Source: Chitinophagaceae bacterium (lineage in GTDB: Bacteria > Bacteroidota > Bacteroidia > Chitinophagales > Chitinophagaceae). From it: 7,028 bases of DNA. The stretch covers positions 1-7,028 of the forward strand of contig JAHEZB010000100.1 in assembly GCA_023251285.1 (NCBI GenBank). Direction: 5' to 3'. Shown here in pieces: positions 6,409 to 7,028 of this stretch (position 1 is its first letter; the number at the start of each line of letters is the position of its first letter). A program made the position numbers and the translations under genes. The notes under the pieces were generated by a model. That model had not been told where the DNA came from and made no database searches. It saw only the letters and a program-made list of their open reading frames with translations.

Positions 6409-7028
6409 TTACAACCACGGAAGCGAGATATCAAACAAATCTTTCAAGGCACGGCGTGCTGCATAATAACCACAAATTCCATGCACTCCGCCTCCGGGAG
6501 GTGTAGAAGAAGAACAAACATACACGCCTTTTGCCGAAGTGCGATATGGTGAAAGTCTTAAAGCGGGCCTTGAAAAAATCTGGCCAATAGTGGCAGCTCC
6601 GCCATTGATATCCCCTCCAATATAATTTGAATTATACATTTCCATAGCTGATGTGTTCATTACATGGCGTGCAAGAATACAATCTTTGAAACCAGGTGCA
6701 AATCTTTCCACCTGGTTTTCTATTGCCGCTGTCATATTTTTCTGCGACCCGTTGGGCACATGGCAATAAGCCCACACAGTTTGCTTTCCTTCAGGCGCTC
6801 TTGATGGATCAACGACTCCCGGCTGAACCAATAAAACAAAAGGTCTTTCAGAAACTGCATTTTTTGAAATCAAATATTCGCTTTCATATATTTCATCAAA
6901 ACTTCCTCCGAGATGAATCGTTGTTGCTTTTCTGCATTTTTCATTGGTAAACGGAACAGGCTTCGATAACGCCCAATCTATTTTAAAAACCCCTTCGCCA
7001 TATTGATACCGGCTTAATTGCCATTTGT
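6409..7028 (-). CDS. FAD-dependent oxidoreductase of the phytoene desaturase/PYROXD2-like family, C-terminal fragment (5' end outside window)
   Basis: The C-terminal 205 residues of a flavoprotein related to phytoene desaturases and carotenoid isomerases (COG1233 type), closest in pattern to PYROXD2-like oxidoreductases. The reading frame is open to the right edge and carries family-like sequence throughout: RYQYGEGVFKIDWALSKPVP, then TTIHLGG, RPFVLLVQPGVVDPSRAPEG, WAYCHVPNGS, ERFAPGFKD, NYIGGDINGGA, and near the end CSSSTPPGGGVHG (6516 down to 6478), the conserved C-terminal flavin-domain motif. TTG at 6871-6873 falls inside this conserved run and is not a start. Family members are usually a little over 500 residues, so roughly 300 residues including the N-terminal Rossmann GxGxxG should lie beyond the window. 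The natural substrate is unknown. It converges on the propeller operon and is probably transcribed separately. Confidence 0.93.
   Translation of the reverse strand, partial: KWQLSRYQYGEGVFKIDWALSKPVPFTNEKCRKATTIHLGGSFDEIYESEYLISKNAVSERPFVLLVQPGVVDPSRAPEGKQTVWAYCHVPNGSQKNMTAAIENQVERFAPGFKDCILARHVMNTSAMEMYNSNYIGGDINGGAATIGQIFSRPALRLSPYRTSAKGVYVCSSSTPPGGGVHGICGYYAARRALKDLFDISLPWL

Noticed and set aside
6871..6873. TTG as the start of the minus-strand oxidoreductase
   Set aside because: The same frame stays open to 7028 and encodes family-conserved sequence upstream (GEGVFKIDWAL, HLGGSFDEI), so the true start is outside the window.
6696..6950. Plus-strand open frame of 84 codons
   Set aside because: It lies opposite the conserved oxidoreductase coding sequence, which continues unbroken to the window edge.

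Overview
The window looks like chromosomal DNA of a member of the Bacteroidota, most likely a Chitinophagaceae- or Sphingobacteriia-like environmental bacterium. The reasons are the C-terminus of a SusD/RagB outer-membrane nutrient-binding lipoprotein (a family essentially restricted to this phylum), AT-rich coding sequence, start codons without a clear Shine-Dalgarno sequence but with A/T-rich leaders, and large lipoproteins built of FG-GAP/VCBS repeats. The genus call is inference; the phylum call is strong.

Layout. Positions 1-362 (+) hold the last 119 residues of a SusD-like protein. A 157-base gap follows, with a strong GC-rich hairpin at 425-457. Positions 520-3882 (+) encode a 1120-residue lipoprotein with two sets of seven calcium-loop/FG-GAP repeats on either side of a central ASPIC/UnbV domain. 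After 63 bases comes 3946-6228 (+), a 760-residue lipoprotein of the CRTAC1/ASPIC type with an N-terminal TPR-like helical region, seven FG-GAP repeats and a C-terminal ASPIC/UnbV domain. A 180-base convergent gap with weak terminator-like hairpins separates this from 6409-7028 (-), the C-terminal 205 residues of a phytoene-desaturase-like (PYROXD2-like) FAD-dependent oxidoreductase that runs off the right edge.

How the genes may work together. The three plus-strand genes are co-oriented and closely spaced, and all appear to encode envelope proteins. Established knowledge: SusD proteins cap SusC TonB-dependent transporters; FG-GAP/VCBS repeats fold as calcium-binding beta-propeller blades; the biochemical role of bacterial ASPIC/UnbV proteins is largely unknown. 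Inference: this is the downstream end of a SusC/SusD-type uptake locus whose accessory surface or periplasmic lipoproteins are large propeller proteins rather than the usual glycoside hydrolases. No hydrolase, regulator or sigma/anti-sigma pair is visible in the window, so the substrate cannot be named. The minus-strand oxidoreductase is probably a separate transcription unit.

No tRNA, rRNA, CRISPR array, insertion sequence or attachment site was recognised.
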